64,000 nucleotides of DNA from Ustulina deusta (taxonomy: Eukaryota; Ascomycota; Sordariomycetes; Xylariales; Xylariaceae), in contig JAJNNX010000034.1 of NCBI GenBank assembly GCA_023159155.1, positions 186,001-250,000 on the forward strand. The letters run 5' to 3'. This document shows positions 9,346 to 20,604 of the stretch, piece by piece. Position 1 is the stretch's first letter. Every line of letters starts with the position of its first letter. The notes under the pieces were generated by a model. The model made no database searches. It had not been told where the DNA came from and saw nothing but the letters and a program-made list of their open reading frames with translations. Both the position numbers and the translations under genes were made by a program.

Positions 9346-12249
9346 TCACTCGCCCTTTTCCTTCTCCTTCGCCAGCGCGTCGCGCGTGGTGATGTAGATC
9401 TGGCCGCCCTTGTCCGACGAGCTTCGCACGAAGAGGAAGCCGCTGGAGGGAGACCGCCCGTGCCTCTCGTGCTTCTTCGATGGCGCGCGCGAGCTGTTGC
9501 GGCTCGGCGGGCGGTGCTGGCTCGGCGTGCGGTTCGGCCGGAGATTGGCGCTTTGCATCTCCAGGATCTGCAGGTTCAGCTTCTCGATCTGGTCCCTCAG
9601 GCCGGGGAGCTGGCTCGCCTCGCCTTGTGCGACGGCAATGCGTCCCTCGAGGTCTGCCTTTGCCTGCTCGAGCTCCGTGTTTAATTGCTCGAGCGAGGGG
9701 ACCTGGGCCGCTTTGCCCAGGAGGCTGTTGGCGCGCGTCTCGAGGTCGGCGTTGGCTTGTGCCAGGGCAGCTACTTTGTCGGCCTCGGCCTGCAGACTGG
9801 CTAATTGGGCTTCCAGTTCCTCTTTCTCCCCCTTCAACCTCGTCAGTATGGGCGAGCCGTCCTCGAGCTCTTTGATGTGCCCCTCCATTTGCTCTTTCTC
9901 GCCTTGAACGGTTGCGTGGGCTGCTTGTGCCGCGTCGAGATCGGATTGTAGACTCTTGATCTTCTCGTCGAGCTCGGCGTGCTCGCCCTGGAGCTTGCCG
10001 ATCTCCACCGCCTTCTCAGTGTGAAGCTGCTCGAGGCCCGCGGCTTTTTGGGTGAGGTCGGCAGTTTGAGCGGTGAGTTGCTCGTTGTCGGACACAAGGG
10101 TCTTGTGTGTGGCTTGCAGGTCCGTGAGTTCGGCCTGCACGGTAACCAGGTTGGCCTCGACCTCTGTCAGCTTCCTCTCCATGTCGAGGCGCTGCGACGC
10201 AAGCGCGATGTTGGCATTCTTGGCACCGGCCAACTCGGTTATCAGGCCGTCGACCGTAGACTGCTTGTCGTCCAATATGACTTTCCAGGCAGCCCCTTGC
10301 TTCTCTAGCTCGTCCTTGGCCTCCGCGATCTCCCTGCCAAGCTCCTCCTTGGCCATTTCGAGCTGCTTCTCAAGATCACCCTTGGCCGCCTCGCCGGCAT
10401 CGATCTTTTGCTGCAACTCTTCTCTCTCGGCCTTGTGAGTCTCGAGTTGTGTTTCCAAGTCCGCCTTGGCGTATTCAAGTTGCTTTTCCAACTCGTATTT
10501 GGTATCCTCAAGGGTATCCTTCGTAGCCTGTAGTTGCGCCTCCAACTCGTATTTGGTATCCTCAAAGGTATCCTTCGTGGTCTGTAGTTGCGCCTCCAAG
10601 TTGTCTTTCGTAGTCTCAAGCTGTTTCTTCAACTCTTCCTGTTCGGCTATTAACACTTTTTGCAGTTCGTCCTTGTCAAGTAGTAGCCGACTCTCTAGGA
10701 TATCCTTGTCGGCTCGCAGTTGCTTCTCGATTCCGTCCTTATCAGCCAGTAAACTCCTCTCTAGGTCGTATTTACTAGCCCTCTCTGAAGCAAGTGTGTT
10801 GTCGAGCTCCTTCTTCGCCGCCTCCAAATCGGTGATCTGCACTTGAAGAGATACGATGCTCCCCTCCAAGTTGGCTATTTTCGCTTGGAGTCCTCCGTTC
10901 TCTGCTGTAGCCGTGTCGAGGTCAAATTGGAGCTTCTTCTGCAGCTCGTCGGCAGCCCGTTTCTCCTCTTGGGTAGGTCTCTTCATATGCCTCAACATGT
11001 TGATTTGCACCTGGTACTCATTGGCCAGTCTTTGCACATCATCGCGCTCTGCAGTGAGGCTCTTCAGTTTCTCATCGCTGATCGTAACCTTTTCCTCCAA
11101 CGTGGTCATGGTGATGGCCAACCTCGAGAGCTGTTGCCGGAGAAGCTCATCTTGTTCCTGTTGCTTCTGTTCTCGCTCCGACATGTCCTTCTCAAGGTTC
11201 ACGAGCTTCCCCTCCGCATCGCTGTGTGCTTGTCTTAGACTGTCGCGCTCCCTCTCGACTTCCATCAGTATTGACTGCTGCCAGTCGAAGTTGCTGCGGA
11301 ATTCATCGAATATCTTCCGCTGCTCTTCCAGATCTCGAAGGATGAGCTCTTTGGTATTGCGCTCTTGATGCAGTGCTCGCACGATTTGTTTATTCTCGAG
11401 CACCTTCACGGAAAGTTCCTCTTCTTTGTCATCAAGTCTTCTGGCAAGTTGTCTTCGGTCGTATCGGAGCTCTTCTGTGTCACTCTCGAGCTGCTCGAGC
11501 TTGTGCACTAGGGCCCGGCTAGGAATTTTCGCTAGCTGCATAGATTGTGGCCCTGGTAGGATTGATGCCAGTGCCGGTGGTGGTGGCAGTGCCAGTACTG
11601 TTGCTGGTGTTGATGCTGGCACTTGTGTTGTCTTTCTAGGCATGATGTGGATGTGCACGGTCCTCTTTCCACTCGTCTGCGAGGGACCCTTGGTCACCTC
11701 GGATCTGGACACTTCTGAAGGCGGACGAGTCCGCGGCCGTGGTCTCACCCGACTTGTCGGCAGAGACACGGGCCGGACATGTCTGGCGTGCACAGAGGGC
11801 CTACCTCGTTTGACATCTGAGAAGTCTGATGATACCACACTGGTAGCTTGTGTATTGGTAGAAAGCTCCGAGGAGGTAGAATTGACATCCGTCTCTCCCT
11901 CAAATCCGCCGTATGTGCTGTTGTCAGAGGTGTAGTATGTGGGTGAATGAAGAGGAGGAGGGTGTACTTGTTGGTGCACTTGCGTGGGTCTTGGTACAAG
12001 ATAAAATCTTGCGGCGAGGCGATTTTGCTCCTCCTCCTTCTGGCGACTGGGCGAGTTCTTGAGAATCCCTTTTGGAGGTTTCGGCTGTGATAAAGAAGTG
12101 TTGTTGTAGGTGGTGTCTGTGTCCGATGCTGCTGCTGCTGGCCGAGACCTCGACCGTTGCCTTGGAGGCACATCAAGGTAAGTGGGAAATCCTCCGGGCA
12201 TTGAAGGCGCCCTCTCCCTCGGCATCCTTAGGTCTAGGCTGTTGTCCAT
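9346..12249 (-). CDS. Long coiled-coil protein, function unknown
   Basis: An uninterrupted 967-codon frame. Residues 1-235 are basic, Ser/Pro-rich and low-complexity, with a conserved-looking PKPPKGILKNSPSR motif near residue 55. From ~235 to ~900 the sequence is almost pure heptad coiled coil rich in Glu, Lys, Leu and Gln (EELRYDRRQLARRLDDKEEEL...), like myosin-tail or tethering proteins. Within it an 18-residue unit (ending in DTKYELEAQLQ) is tandemly repeated at 10493-10600 with a 54 bp period. The C-terminus is Ser/Arg-rich (HRPPSRNSSRAPSKKH) and ends QIYITTRDALAKEKEKGE. No motor, kinase or membrane segment is seen. Likely a cytoskeletal, septal or vesicle-tethering scaffold, which is inference only. 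Codon use has strong GC3, suggesting a well-conserved core gene. Confidence 0.75.
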   Translation of the reverse strand: MDNSLDLRMPRERAPSMPGGFPTYLDVPPRQRSRSRPAAAASDTDTTYNNTSLSQPKPPKGILKNSPSRQKEEEQNRLAARFYLVPRPTQVHQQVHPPPLHSPTYYTSDNSTYGGFEGETDVNSTSSELSTNTQATSVVSSDFSDVKRGRPSVHARHVRPVSLPTSRVRPRPRTRPPSEVSRSEVTKGPSQTSGKRTVHIHIMPRKTTQVPASTPATVLALPPPPALASILPGPQSMQLAKIPSRALVHKLEQLESDTEELRYDRRQLARRLDDKEEELSVKVLENKQIVRALHQERNTKELILRDLEEQRKIFDEFRSNFDWQQSILMEVERERDSLRQAHSDAEGKLVNLEKDMSEREQKQQEQDELLRQQLSRLAITMTTLEEKVTISDEKLKSLTAERDDVQRLANEYQVQINMLRHMKRPTQEEKRAADELQKKLQFDLDTATAENGGLQAKIANLEGSIVSLQVQITDLEAAKKELDNTLASERASKYDLERSLLADKDGIEKQLRADKDILESRLLLDKDELQKVLIAEQEELKKQLETTKDNLEAQLQTTKDTFEDTKYELEAQLQATKDTLEDTKYELEKQLEYAKADLETQLETHKAEREELQQKIDAGEAAKGDLEKQLEMAKEELGREIAEAKDELEKQGAAWKVILDDKQSTVDGLITELAGAKNANIALASQRLDMERKLTEVEANLVTVQAELTDLQATHKTLVSDNEQLTAQTADLTQKAAGLEQLHTEKAVEIGKLQGEHAELDEKIKSLQSDLDAAQAAHATVQGEKEQMEGHIKELEDGSPILTRLKGEKEELEAQLASLQAEADKVAALAQANADLETRANSLLGKAAQVPSLEQLNTELEQAKADLEGRIAVAQGEASQLPGLRDQIEKLNLQILEMQSANLRPNRTPSQHRPPSRNSSRAPSKKHERHGRSPSSGFLFVRSSSDKGGQIYITTRDALAKEKEKGE
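10493..10600 (-). repeat. 54 bp in-frame tandem repeat in coiled-coil gene
   Basis: Two adjacent 54 bp units (10493-10546 and 10547-10600) differ at only a few bases and encode 18-residue coiled-coil segments. A weaker, more diverged relative lies just before them (10440-10492). This is recent internal duplication in the heptad region. Confidence 0.75.
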
Positions 12250-14471
12250 TGGTGATGATGAAATATGAGGTTGGCTGTTTGTCGTATTCCGGCTGGATTT
12301 GGTTGATGTTGGTGATGTTCAGGGAAGATGGTGAATGAGGATCGCTGTCGTCTGATAGTTCTGCGCGGTATGAATAGAAGGAGAAGTTTGTGACTTCTTT
12401 CATGATTCCGATGGTTTTGTTCAGGCGCGAGACAGTGTGAGGCGTGTGAGCAGATGATGTTGTTTTGTTGTTGTTGCTGCTAAGCATGCTCAGATGCAGG
12501 GAGACGAAAGAGGCTGATGCGCTACGTCAAGAGGTAGGCCGGAACGCAACGAACAGAAATACAGATGTACGAGGTACACCTCGCATGGGAACGCAAGCCC
12601 AATGATACCTGGAGATGATGTGCTTGTTGGCCTGGCTATGCCTGAGTTGGCAATGATCTAACGCCGAAGTCTTTGACGGCTTGTTGTGCCTGAGTCACTG
12701 TGAGGCACCCAATCAACCAGCCAAACGTTTTCGAATGGGCCGGAATACAGCGACTAAGCCGACAAACTACGCCCGGGCAGAGAGACGGGTCTTTTTCTCT
12801 GGGCGATGTCTGTCCGGGCTCAAGACAGGGTCTTCCCGTCCGCGTTGGGCGTTGGGCATGAATGCATTTAGCCCAGGCCCCAATTGGCCGCTGTAAGGCC
12901 CCGATTTGCCACTCGCTGCCAAATCACAGGAAATTGTACATTTTCCAGGCCACTTCTATTTTCGCCATGGGGCGCAAAAGCTGACGGTTGGGCAATCGGA
13001 TGACGTCGCGCCGTTGCATCCGCCTATGGTTCTGCTTGTTGGGAGAAAGGAGGCCGGGCGCCGGTGGTGAAGGCGACAAATTTGCCTCAACTTGAACCAC
13101 CGAGAACCACCCAAGAACCAGCTTTGGACATGCATGCCTTGCGTGTGATTTGATCCTAACCTGCCGCCTGTTTTGTGTAGCGAGCTTGCCCTCCCTTACC
13201 TACCACACGACCGCCGGCCAGGACGTCTGACCTCGCACAAACTGGAGCGAGCTAATGCCATCACACGACGGTGTGCTGCTCGCTGCCAAGACGCGTGGCT
13301 GTGCGACGAATACTGTCTACCCAGAGACCGGGGCGTGACCTTCAACGCCTACCTACAGAGTGTGCACGGCATCCTTGGTGTTAGCCACTCAACAGTGAGC
13401 TTTCTCTATTGAGTGGTCCCGTGCTGCGAGAGATGCAGAATTGCATACTTAACAGTGACTTTAGCCATTTGAAAAGCCAATTCGGCACCGTGGGACCCCA
13501 CGGCGGCATGAAGCACGGACGGTTGACTGCCTGCTTCAAAACAACTGTTCAAGACTCCGACGTAGCACACTACTATAATTATAAGAGGGTAGCAATAAAA
13601 AAGGCGGCTGCCTATAGTATACTACTGTTGTAGAATTGTGCTACACTTGCCAAGAAAACTGGGAAAAAGCAGCGACACACTCTGACATAATTCTATTCTA
13701 TCCTAACACCCTCCTTAAATAAGCCCCGACTAAGACGCCGTCGAGATGACTGTGACTGAGCTTACAGTAGTCTGCTGTGTCAATTGGCGATGACTAGGGT
13801 TGGTCGTATTGAGCTATTGGAGAAAATTGGTCTTGAATGGACCGCGTATATAGGATATATATTCAATCATGTAGATGAATAAAGTTTTGGACAAGTTATT
13901 GGCTACTGCCATCCTGGAGTTTGCCCAATGACAGCGTCCGTAACGTGATTGTTGTCCGGTTGTCCTGTTGCACCAGCTTCTGCCTACTGCACTGCACATC
14001 AACCCGCTTCTTTAACCCTTTCAATCCTTGGATCTACACGTGCAGTAGTGGTGCATACACAGCGTATGTACGTACCCCTGGCGATGACAGTCGTGGACTG
14101 CTGAGAGTGTATTGATGGGGTCTGATGACTGTCTAGACCGTCTAGACCCTCTTGAATACTTGAACGGATGGGTGGTTAGGGGCCATTCTAACCTCCTTTT
14201 ATGAAAACCATAAGCTTTGGGAGCTCATTTCATTAGTCAATAGAATGTTCCGCATTAACTCCAAGTATTTCTGCGTGTATGGCGATTAAGTTTGCTGACT
14301 TGGTCTGGTTTCTGCAATATTGAACACTTGGTACGGAGTGCTCTGCTGACTTATTGTGGCGGTGCAACATGGAGTTGGCCGGCATGGGGGAGGTTAGCTT
14401 AGTGAAGCTGGGGGACCTCTTTGCCATGCTGCGGTGTGATTATGTATCGACTTGCTCAGGCAGGTAGCTTC
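12250..14471. other. Intergenic region upstream of coiled-coil gene
   Basis: The ~2.2 kb has no convincing gene. The first few hundred bases are presumably the promoter and 5' UTR of the minus-strand coiled-coil gene; an overlapping minus frame (12173-12487) opens there but no splice joins it to that gene. Short inverted repeat CCACTCAA/TTGAGTGG at ~13385-13415. The rest is unremarkable. Confidence 0.45.
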
Positions 14472-15362
14472 TCACCACCGCGAACATGTTTCCGGAACAC
14501 CTAGTTCGGGTCGTACGTCTCCTGGATCGCACGTCTTCTGGATCGCGCGAAGTCTCTGGACATTAGCGCTCCCGTACGACGCGATGGTGAGCTGCTTGTA
14601 AGTAGCGTTGCTCATAAAGATGTCCTGCAGATTGACACCGGCCCGGTCAGCCAGCTCCTCGACCCGGCTGTATATCGACTCGATCACTACGTAGGCCACT
14701 GCGTCATCCGACGAGTTTGCCCAGCCGATGTTGAAGGAGAACCGAGTCTGGTTGAGGGCTTGCAGGCCCAGAGTGTTGCCGCAGCGTTCCCAGCCTGCGA
14801 AGGTCACGTTTGAGTTAATGGGCTGGATGGCGACGACGATACTGCCCGACTCTAATGCTGATACGGCGGCGATGCTCGGGTCCGTCTGTAGCAGTGTGCT
14901 AAGCTGCGCGAACACGTCGCTGTTCGGCTCGAAGATGCTACTGTACCAGGTCTATTGGCCCGTCGGGGTAGGTGGGAAGCTGGACATCAGTGCAAGCAGC
15001 GTCGTAACGCTGAACTACTTCATCACAGTAAAAGGGTGCATATACGGCCGAGCGCCCCACAGGTTTGAGATAGGTGAAGGTTACAAGTACCGTGTTCACG
15101 TTTGACCCCACATTGATGATGAGGTTTGCGTATAGATCTTTGTCTGGCGTGGCTTGATACTATAAACTTGAAGAACGTCGGGAAGCTACTCAAGGGTGAA
15201 CATCTATATGCCGCCCCAGACCAGGTAGATCGGATTGGTGCGGGACGTGAAGCGCGTGACAAAGCCTCAAAATGGAATGTCGTCAGCGATAACCTTAACG
15301 GACCAGCCGACGTTGTTTAAATCACCCGTGGCTTCCACATGATCTCCATTGGCCAGAACTAC
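14472..15362 (-). pseudogene. Decayed FAD-linked (berberine-bridge-type) oxidoreductase, 3' part
   Basis: The last 148 codons (14915-14472) form an open frame with the family's C-terminal pattern: AIQPINSNVTFAGWERCGNT followed by FNIGWANSSDDA and, near the end, a DPGDV motif. Upstream on the same strand the family pattern continues in broken frames: SSIFEPNSD, NLIINVGSNVNTVLVTF, GFVTRFTSRTNPIYLVWGG and VLANGDHVEATGDLN, the last directly behind a plausible intron acceptor at 15363. At least four in-frame TAG stops and about two frame shifts separate these pieces, and the FAD-binding N-terminal half with its His/Cys flavin site is absent. Such enzymes are common tailoring oxidases in fungal clusters; this copy cannot make a working enzyme. 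It lies 0.9 kb from the MFS exporter, same strand. Confidence 0.75.
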
Positions 15363-16238
15363 CTGCGACGACAAGCAGACCGGTGATGTGCTTTTAGAAA
15401 GCTTATTGGTTAGCTTGGCAGCGTTTGGGAGGTTTCTGGTAGAATATATAGGGTATTGCTCTTAGATGTGCAGTCCTTAGCCACTGAGGAACACCGCTGT
15501 TTGTCCAAAGGAGCCCAGCCGCAAGAGGTTTGAGGGTTGCAACATATACGGAAACAACCCAGAAATCTTGTTTTACTGAAAATCAATAAGAATGACTTGA
15601 AATTGAGTGTTGTTGGAATATGATAAAACAAGAACGACTTGATGATGAATAGCCTTTGGTCTGCACATGCGCAGCTGCGCCACCCTTTGTAAGAGAGTAT
15701 CACTGGTGTTGGAGGAGCTTCCGAGGGCGGCATATTCAACATTTCTAGGGGACGAGAGCGTGGAATGGGCAACGTTCGTGGAGAAGACCGACTTCTTCAT
15801 GAAAATATGCCCGAGATAATCAACATAAGAGAGAAACAAGGACGGGTTGGATAGACCCAGACCCTGCAATAGCGTGGATAGGCACGTGAGCAGCACTGAG
15901 ATGTAATACATAATAATGTAGAACCCTCCATAACCCTGCGATGTATGGCTCTGGGAGGCGTGGTTAGCCCTAACTAGGGACAGCACCCACGTTAATGTTA
16001 AATAAATAAATAAATAAATACCTCTAGAAAAGGTATCTAATGTATAAAAAGCCCAAATAGTTTCGTGTCGAGTTTTGCGGATGTTGCTTCCATCCAGTTT
16101 GACGCAAATCTCGTCTTCGAAACCCGTATTGCCTGATGTGACCCGGTCACCCGGAGTCGACTCAATAATAATACAATCTCCGGATATTGTACAAGTCAGT
16201 CTTTCAGCACGACAATTTGATATAGACATCTGCCTTGA
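15363..16238. other. Spacer between oxidase relic and MFS gene
   Basis: Expected to hold the missing 5' half of the oxidase, but no FAD-binding motif was found in any frame. A minus ORF (15573-16229) has no family resemblance. Contains an AAAT tetranucleotide run (~15998-16019). Confidence 0.45.
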
Positions 16239-18219
16239 TCAATCTACCAGAATTTGCTTTTTCTTCCAGAGCAACACGATACTAATAAGTGAGGCAACAG
16301 CAAATCCGAGAACGATGCGGAACTGAACATCGAAGCTGCTGACGAAGTCCCTTCTAACCACGCTCTGGAGCTCCGGCGATAACTCGTTGATGTTTGCTGA
16401 TGACTTGAATATGTCTTGAATCTGCTGAGGGGTCAGGATACCAGCGAGTTTCGCTTTCACTAGACTGTTGCCGACTGCAGTGGTGATTGAAACCACGACC
16501 GCGCTTCCTAGGAACCTGAACTGAGTACCGGCGGCAGTAGCGACAGCTGAGTAGTTGTTAGCCAATCCATATTTTTCCGCGTGTCTACTGTTGAAGACAC
16601 TTACCCAGGTCTTTGTGTTCGACCACGTAAGGAGTCATAAGAGTAGCGACTCCAATGTTGAAGCCAGCACCTAGGCCAATAATCACCTGTAGTCCGTAAA
16701 CCCCCGTATTGGCAGGCGCAATCGAGGGCAGAGCAGCGAGCCCAATGGTCTGGAAGATGATACCACATAGGCCGACATACACGGGAGCGATCCGACGGTT
16801 CTTGAGTAACGCTCCCGTCAAAGCAGCACCAGTTGACGTAAGTAACACGAACGGGAGTAGTTTGACTCCAGCCTCAAGAGGACCCACCCCTAAAGTAGTC
16901 TGGTAGCGGATCGGCAGCAAAATAATCAATGAAATACTGACTGTTCCCGTAAAGAACGAGTTTCTGATCAAGTCAGCGATAGTTTCAAGGCATTAGAAAA
17001 GCGATGTCGAATGGTCACACTAACAGGATGATGCCCATAACCAGCCGGCTCTGGAAGAACCTCCAAGGGAACACCGATTGAATGGAGCTTCTGGAACGCG
17101 CATACCACCACTGACAGATGAGGAATGCGGCCCAGGCGAAAGCGGAGATGATTATAGGGGCAAGAACGGTACCGGAGATCCACATTAGCGTAGATGCGGC
17201 CTCGTTGAGCCCAGTGATCAGAAGTGCCAGAGCCAACAGCATGAGAAAGGCGCCGGCAAAGTCGATACTGGAGAGCTTCGGCTTGGGCTTTGATTTCTCC
17301 ATGCCCAACCCCTGATAGGGATAATCATTAGGCACGGCGAGAAGCACGCAGAGTATAGCAGCAGCGCCGATGGGGACACTACAGCAACATTAGCGAAGAG
17401 CAATGACAGACTGGGGATGACGCACTTGAGAAGGAAAACCCATCTCCAGGTCGAGCGCTGGGTGATCAGTCCGCCGAAGATTGGGCCGAGCGCGTTACCT
17501 AGAACCGCCAAGGCCACCGAAGTTACTAACAGAATGGGGTACTTATTCTTTGGGACAAGTTCGAAGAGCATGACGAAGGCGACGGCATAGAGACCCCCTC
17601 CACCCACGCCTTGAAACGCCCGGAAGACGATACTAGAAGAGATTCAGCATTGACTATACTGAAATGGCGTCGAAGACGGCTTGACATACAGTTGAACGAT
17701 CGTCTGGGCACCGCCACAGCCCCCTGAGAATGCAGTGAATATTAACAGTGCTAAGAGGTAAGTTCGCTTGCGTCCAAAGATGTCGCTGAGCTTAGCTACG
17801 ATCACGAGACCGGCTGATGGAAAGTCAGCTTTACACCGCAGATACAATGAGGCAGCGATGCGGCGATGACGTACCTGTATAGGTGATCAAGTACGCTGTG
17901 ACGACCCAGCTCGTCTTGCTGAAATCATTGAGGTCATTCGAGATGGACACAAGTGCTGTGCTCACAATGGTGATCTCAAAGTTCACGAGGAACAGAGCAA
18001 GCTGAAGCCTGGTCATCGAGTGAGCCAATGGGATAGAAGCAGATGGGGATAGCAGTAGACTTACACTGCTGCGACTACGTAGAAGCGCCAGCCTGTGAGA
18101 AAGTTGAAGTAATCCGTTTGAGTGCCGGCCTCATCCACTAGCTCCTCACTGGGGAGGGGTGTGCCGTGTTTCCTTGCGCCGAGATCATACTCCTGAGTCA
18201 AGTGATCGGTCGAATGCAT
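16239..18219 (-). CDS. MFS multidrug-type exporter, DHA2 (14-helix) family
   Basis: Seven exons (18219-18065, 18008-17875, 17813-17690, 17632-17426, 17378-17025, 16963-16605, 16546-16239) join in frame to 546 aa, the usual size. Diagnostic pieces in order: LALFLVNFEITIVSTAL (helix 1), TSWVVTAYLIT, motif A as KLSDIFGRKRTYLL, FRAFQGVGGGGLYA, the helix-5 antiporter motif NALGPIFGGLITQ and TWRWVFLLNVPIG. Many further hydrophobic segments follow, ending in WKKKQILVD. The N-terminus is short and cytosolic. This is a plasma-membrane drug:H+ antiporter class that exports small hydrophobic molecules. It looks intact although its neighbour, the FAD oxidase, is ruined. Export of the local polyketide is inference; general efflux is equally possible. 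Confidence 0.85.
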
Positions 18220-19560
18220 GGTCGCACTCTTGGTGAGCTTGATGTCCTGCTCACAAGAAGTAGCTGCTTAATTGATGAGAGCTTGAAGAGTAAGCGGAAG
18301 CGTTTACGAGTAACGAAGTCCTCGAGTGCTTCAGGCTCATCGCGATTAAGTATGAGACGCCGGTCGTCGTGAGGCTCTAGCCATGTGTAATCATGAACAG
18401 CCGCCAAAGGCCAAAGTCTGATACACTGGAACACTCTGCAGACCTGCGGATTGAAAGGCCAACGTGCGGGAAACCCGGAACAAGGGAGCCGCTAATCATA
18501 GTACTACGGCCTGAGTGGCGGCATACACCTAGGTAGGACATTCGTCGCATCAAAGCAGGCTGTGATGCACTGGGTAGCATCGGCGCTGACCACCATGTAA
18601 CACTCTTTGTTCGGGGCGTCTTTTGAGACAAAGCGGCATTTGCTCTCAAGACAGTGCACGCTATTTTGGGGTCGAGGAAAAGTTGGTGATATGTCTGTGA
18701 GGGGTGCCTAGAGTGACTCGCAGCAGTATACCGTAGCATTGCGAGCACATCACAACAAACCAGGCTACGAATCAGGAGCGAGATGGGAAATGATTTGCTA
18801 GAATATTGGTACATGGTACTTGCTTTCTAAGCGCAATCGATTGGCTCGTTGGGTTTCCTTTGCTGGAGACCCCGGGACCGCGCTATCCCTGAGTAGAAGG
18901 GGGTTCTGAACTAACAGTAGGTATATATGCCCTCATTCCAGCTCTTATTTTATAGCTACCTATTATGGCATTTGGTATAAAAAAGATATAGAAATTATTA
19001 TGGTGTAAGCAACTTATTTTCTTCTTCTTTCTTGCTGCAACATATTCACTTAAATGTGGCCAACAGCTCGAACAAGCGTGCAGTGTGAAACTCTTGTTCG
19101 GACCCCCGTCTGCCCTGAGGTCGGCACAGAAAAGACAATACGATCCAGATCATACTATACTGAGTCAAAATTATACTTATAAATAGCATACACCAGAATC
19201 CATCTGCCTTTGTATGGGAGACTTCTTATGTATCAAAAGATCATCCAGCATCATCTTGCTCGGTGTGTACATAGGGGTGTAAGACGTGCCTAGTGTACCT
19301 ACTTAGTTATTGTAGGCCTATGTGGCTTAAGTTAGTAGATGCGGAGCGCTAATCCTCTTCATTTGCAGGGTACTAATACTCTCCAGGTCATAACGGCAGG
19401 GTACCTAATCCCTTTGAGTGCCACCGCACCTGCGGTACAAAAAGAGTGGGTCGATTTATAGATATACCAATCGGAAGTGCCCCCCCCCCCTGATACCGCC
19501 AATGTACATACTAGCAACTATTAGAGGGCTGTAGAGAGACCGTATTGGAGACACAAATTC

Positions 19561-19796
19561 TGACGGTGCAGTAGATCTAGGGCTCAGAAAACGGTATGTG
19601 TATTGGTCTATATGTGAATTGCCCAGCCTGTATGGGCTGTTCGCTATATACCTAGGTACCCGAGTGTGCAAGCGGCTGACTCAGCTTCCGAAGTGCTTCC
19701 GGTCCAAGTGGTTACATCTCCCACTTGGCCCATACGGCACTTGCGAATAGCCTCACCAACTGCTTCGGGACTAGCGTGGGGTCCACTAGTCCGCCA
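19561..19796 (+). repeat. Dispersed repeat copy A (inverted partner at 32097-32327)
   Basis: About 230 bp that matches 32097-32327 in inverse orientation over nearly its full length. Differences are mostly transitions plus short insertions (for example a block near 19668). Similarity stops sharply at TGACGG on one side and CCGCCA (CCGTCA in the partner) on the other. Near-inverted TG...CA ends and an internal TATA-like motif fit a solo LTR; a MITE is the alternative. No clear target-site duplication was seen. Confidence 0.75.
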
Positions 19797-20017
19797 CCAA
19801 ATACACTTCATGCATCCACTTCCTTTTGGCATGAACACTCGACAAGTCCAACAGACCTGCAACTTCCAAAGGAGCAGATGAATTTAGTGTCAGCCTACTT
19901 CGTGGTTTCAAAAGAGAGAAGAGATGTCGAATATGACGAATGTCCTGTATACGTGCTACCGTTTCAAGGTCCAAGGGTAAACTACCGTAGTGGGAAAATC
20001 AGTGGGTGAAGAAGTGT

Positions 20018-20515
20018 TGTTAGGCCTTGGCAAGCGAAAGAAGAGTTCTGAACACTTCTGTGCTTTTAGATATAATTTATAAGATAAAGCACTTCCAAGT
20101 AAAATATACCGCTAATAACCTATCTAACCTGCCTCTTAGACCTACCAATACAGACTGACCTACCCATATAGACAAACCTAGCCATAAGGACTGCTATATA
20201 AATTTAGCTATATTTCGCAAAATAGCTAGTTGTTTCGTATGTTCGTAAATGAAACTGTAATTGCAAATGCTTCTGTGGTATAGCAGTAAAGTGATGAAAA
20301 CTGTAATATTGTTGCCGTTCTTGCCTTTGTAACCGTTCTTGCTTTCTATTATATAACTGTTCAAATGTATCCGAGGCGAAAAAAAAAATTATATTTATAA
20401 CCTTAGTAAAGAACTGTTGTTTGATAGAGAACTGTTGTTTGTAAGAGAACTGTTGCCGATAGAACTATATTTTATTTTAGCGGGGTTCCCCACTGAGAAC
20501 AGTTCTGAACCCCCT
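20018..20515. repeat. AT-rich degenerate repeat block, possible LTR remnant
   Basis: AT-rich non-coding stretch starting TGTTAGG and ending near GAACAGTTCTGAAC, with a short tandem array of GAACTGTTGTTTG-like units at ~20410-20460 and an A run (~20380). The same GTTCTGAAC word occurs near both ends. This resembles a degraded transposon or solo LTR, but no coding or terminal duplication proves it. Confidence 0.3.
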
Positions 20516-20604
20516 GTAATTGCCGCTGCGGTAGTTGAACAAGTGATCCACATGCATGCTTTAATGCTGGTACTTAGTCCTTAGTCATGACCTCATTTTG
20601 TATA

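Larger units (their letters stand above)
18220..20604. other. Gene-free stretch with repeats
   Basis: About 2.4 kb. The part near 18220-18900 should contain the MFS promoter; a minus ORF at 18377-18814 has no recognisable domain. From ~18950 the DNA is AT-rich and holds a C run (19480-19490), the inverted-repeat copy A and an AT-rich repeat-like block described separately. Confidence 0.5.

Noticed and set aside
12173..12487. Minus-strand ORF overlapping the start of the coiled-coil gene as an upstream exon
   Set aside because: Frame differs and no GT donor with matching acceptor joins it; the 967-codon frame begins with its own ATG.
15573..16229. Minus-strand 218-codon ORF as a gene or as the 5' half of the FAD oxidase
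   Set aside because: No FAD-binding motif, no family pattern and low-complexity AT-rich composition; it looks like chance.
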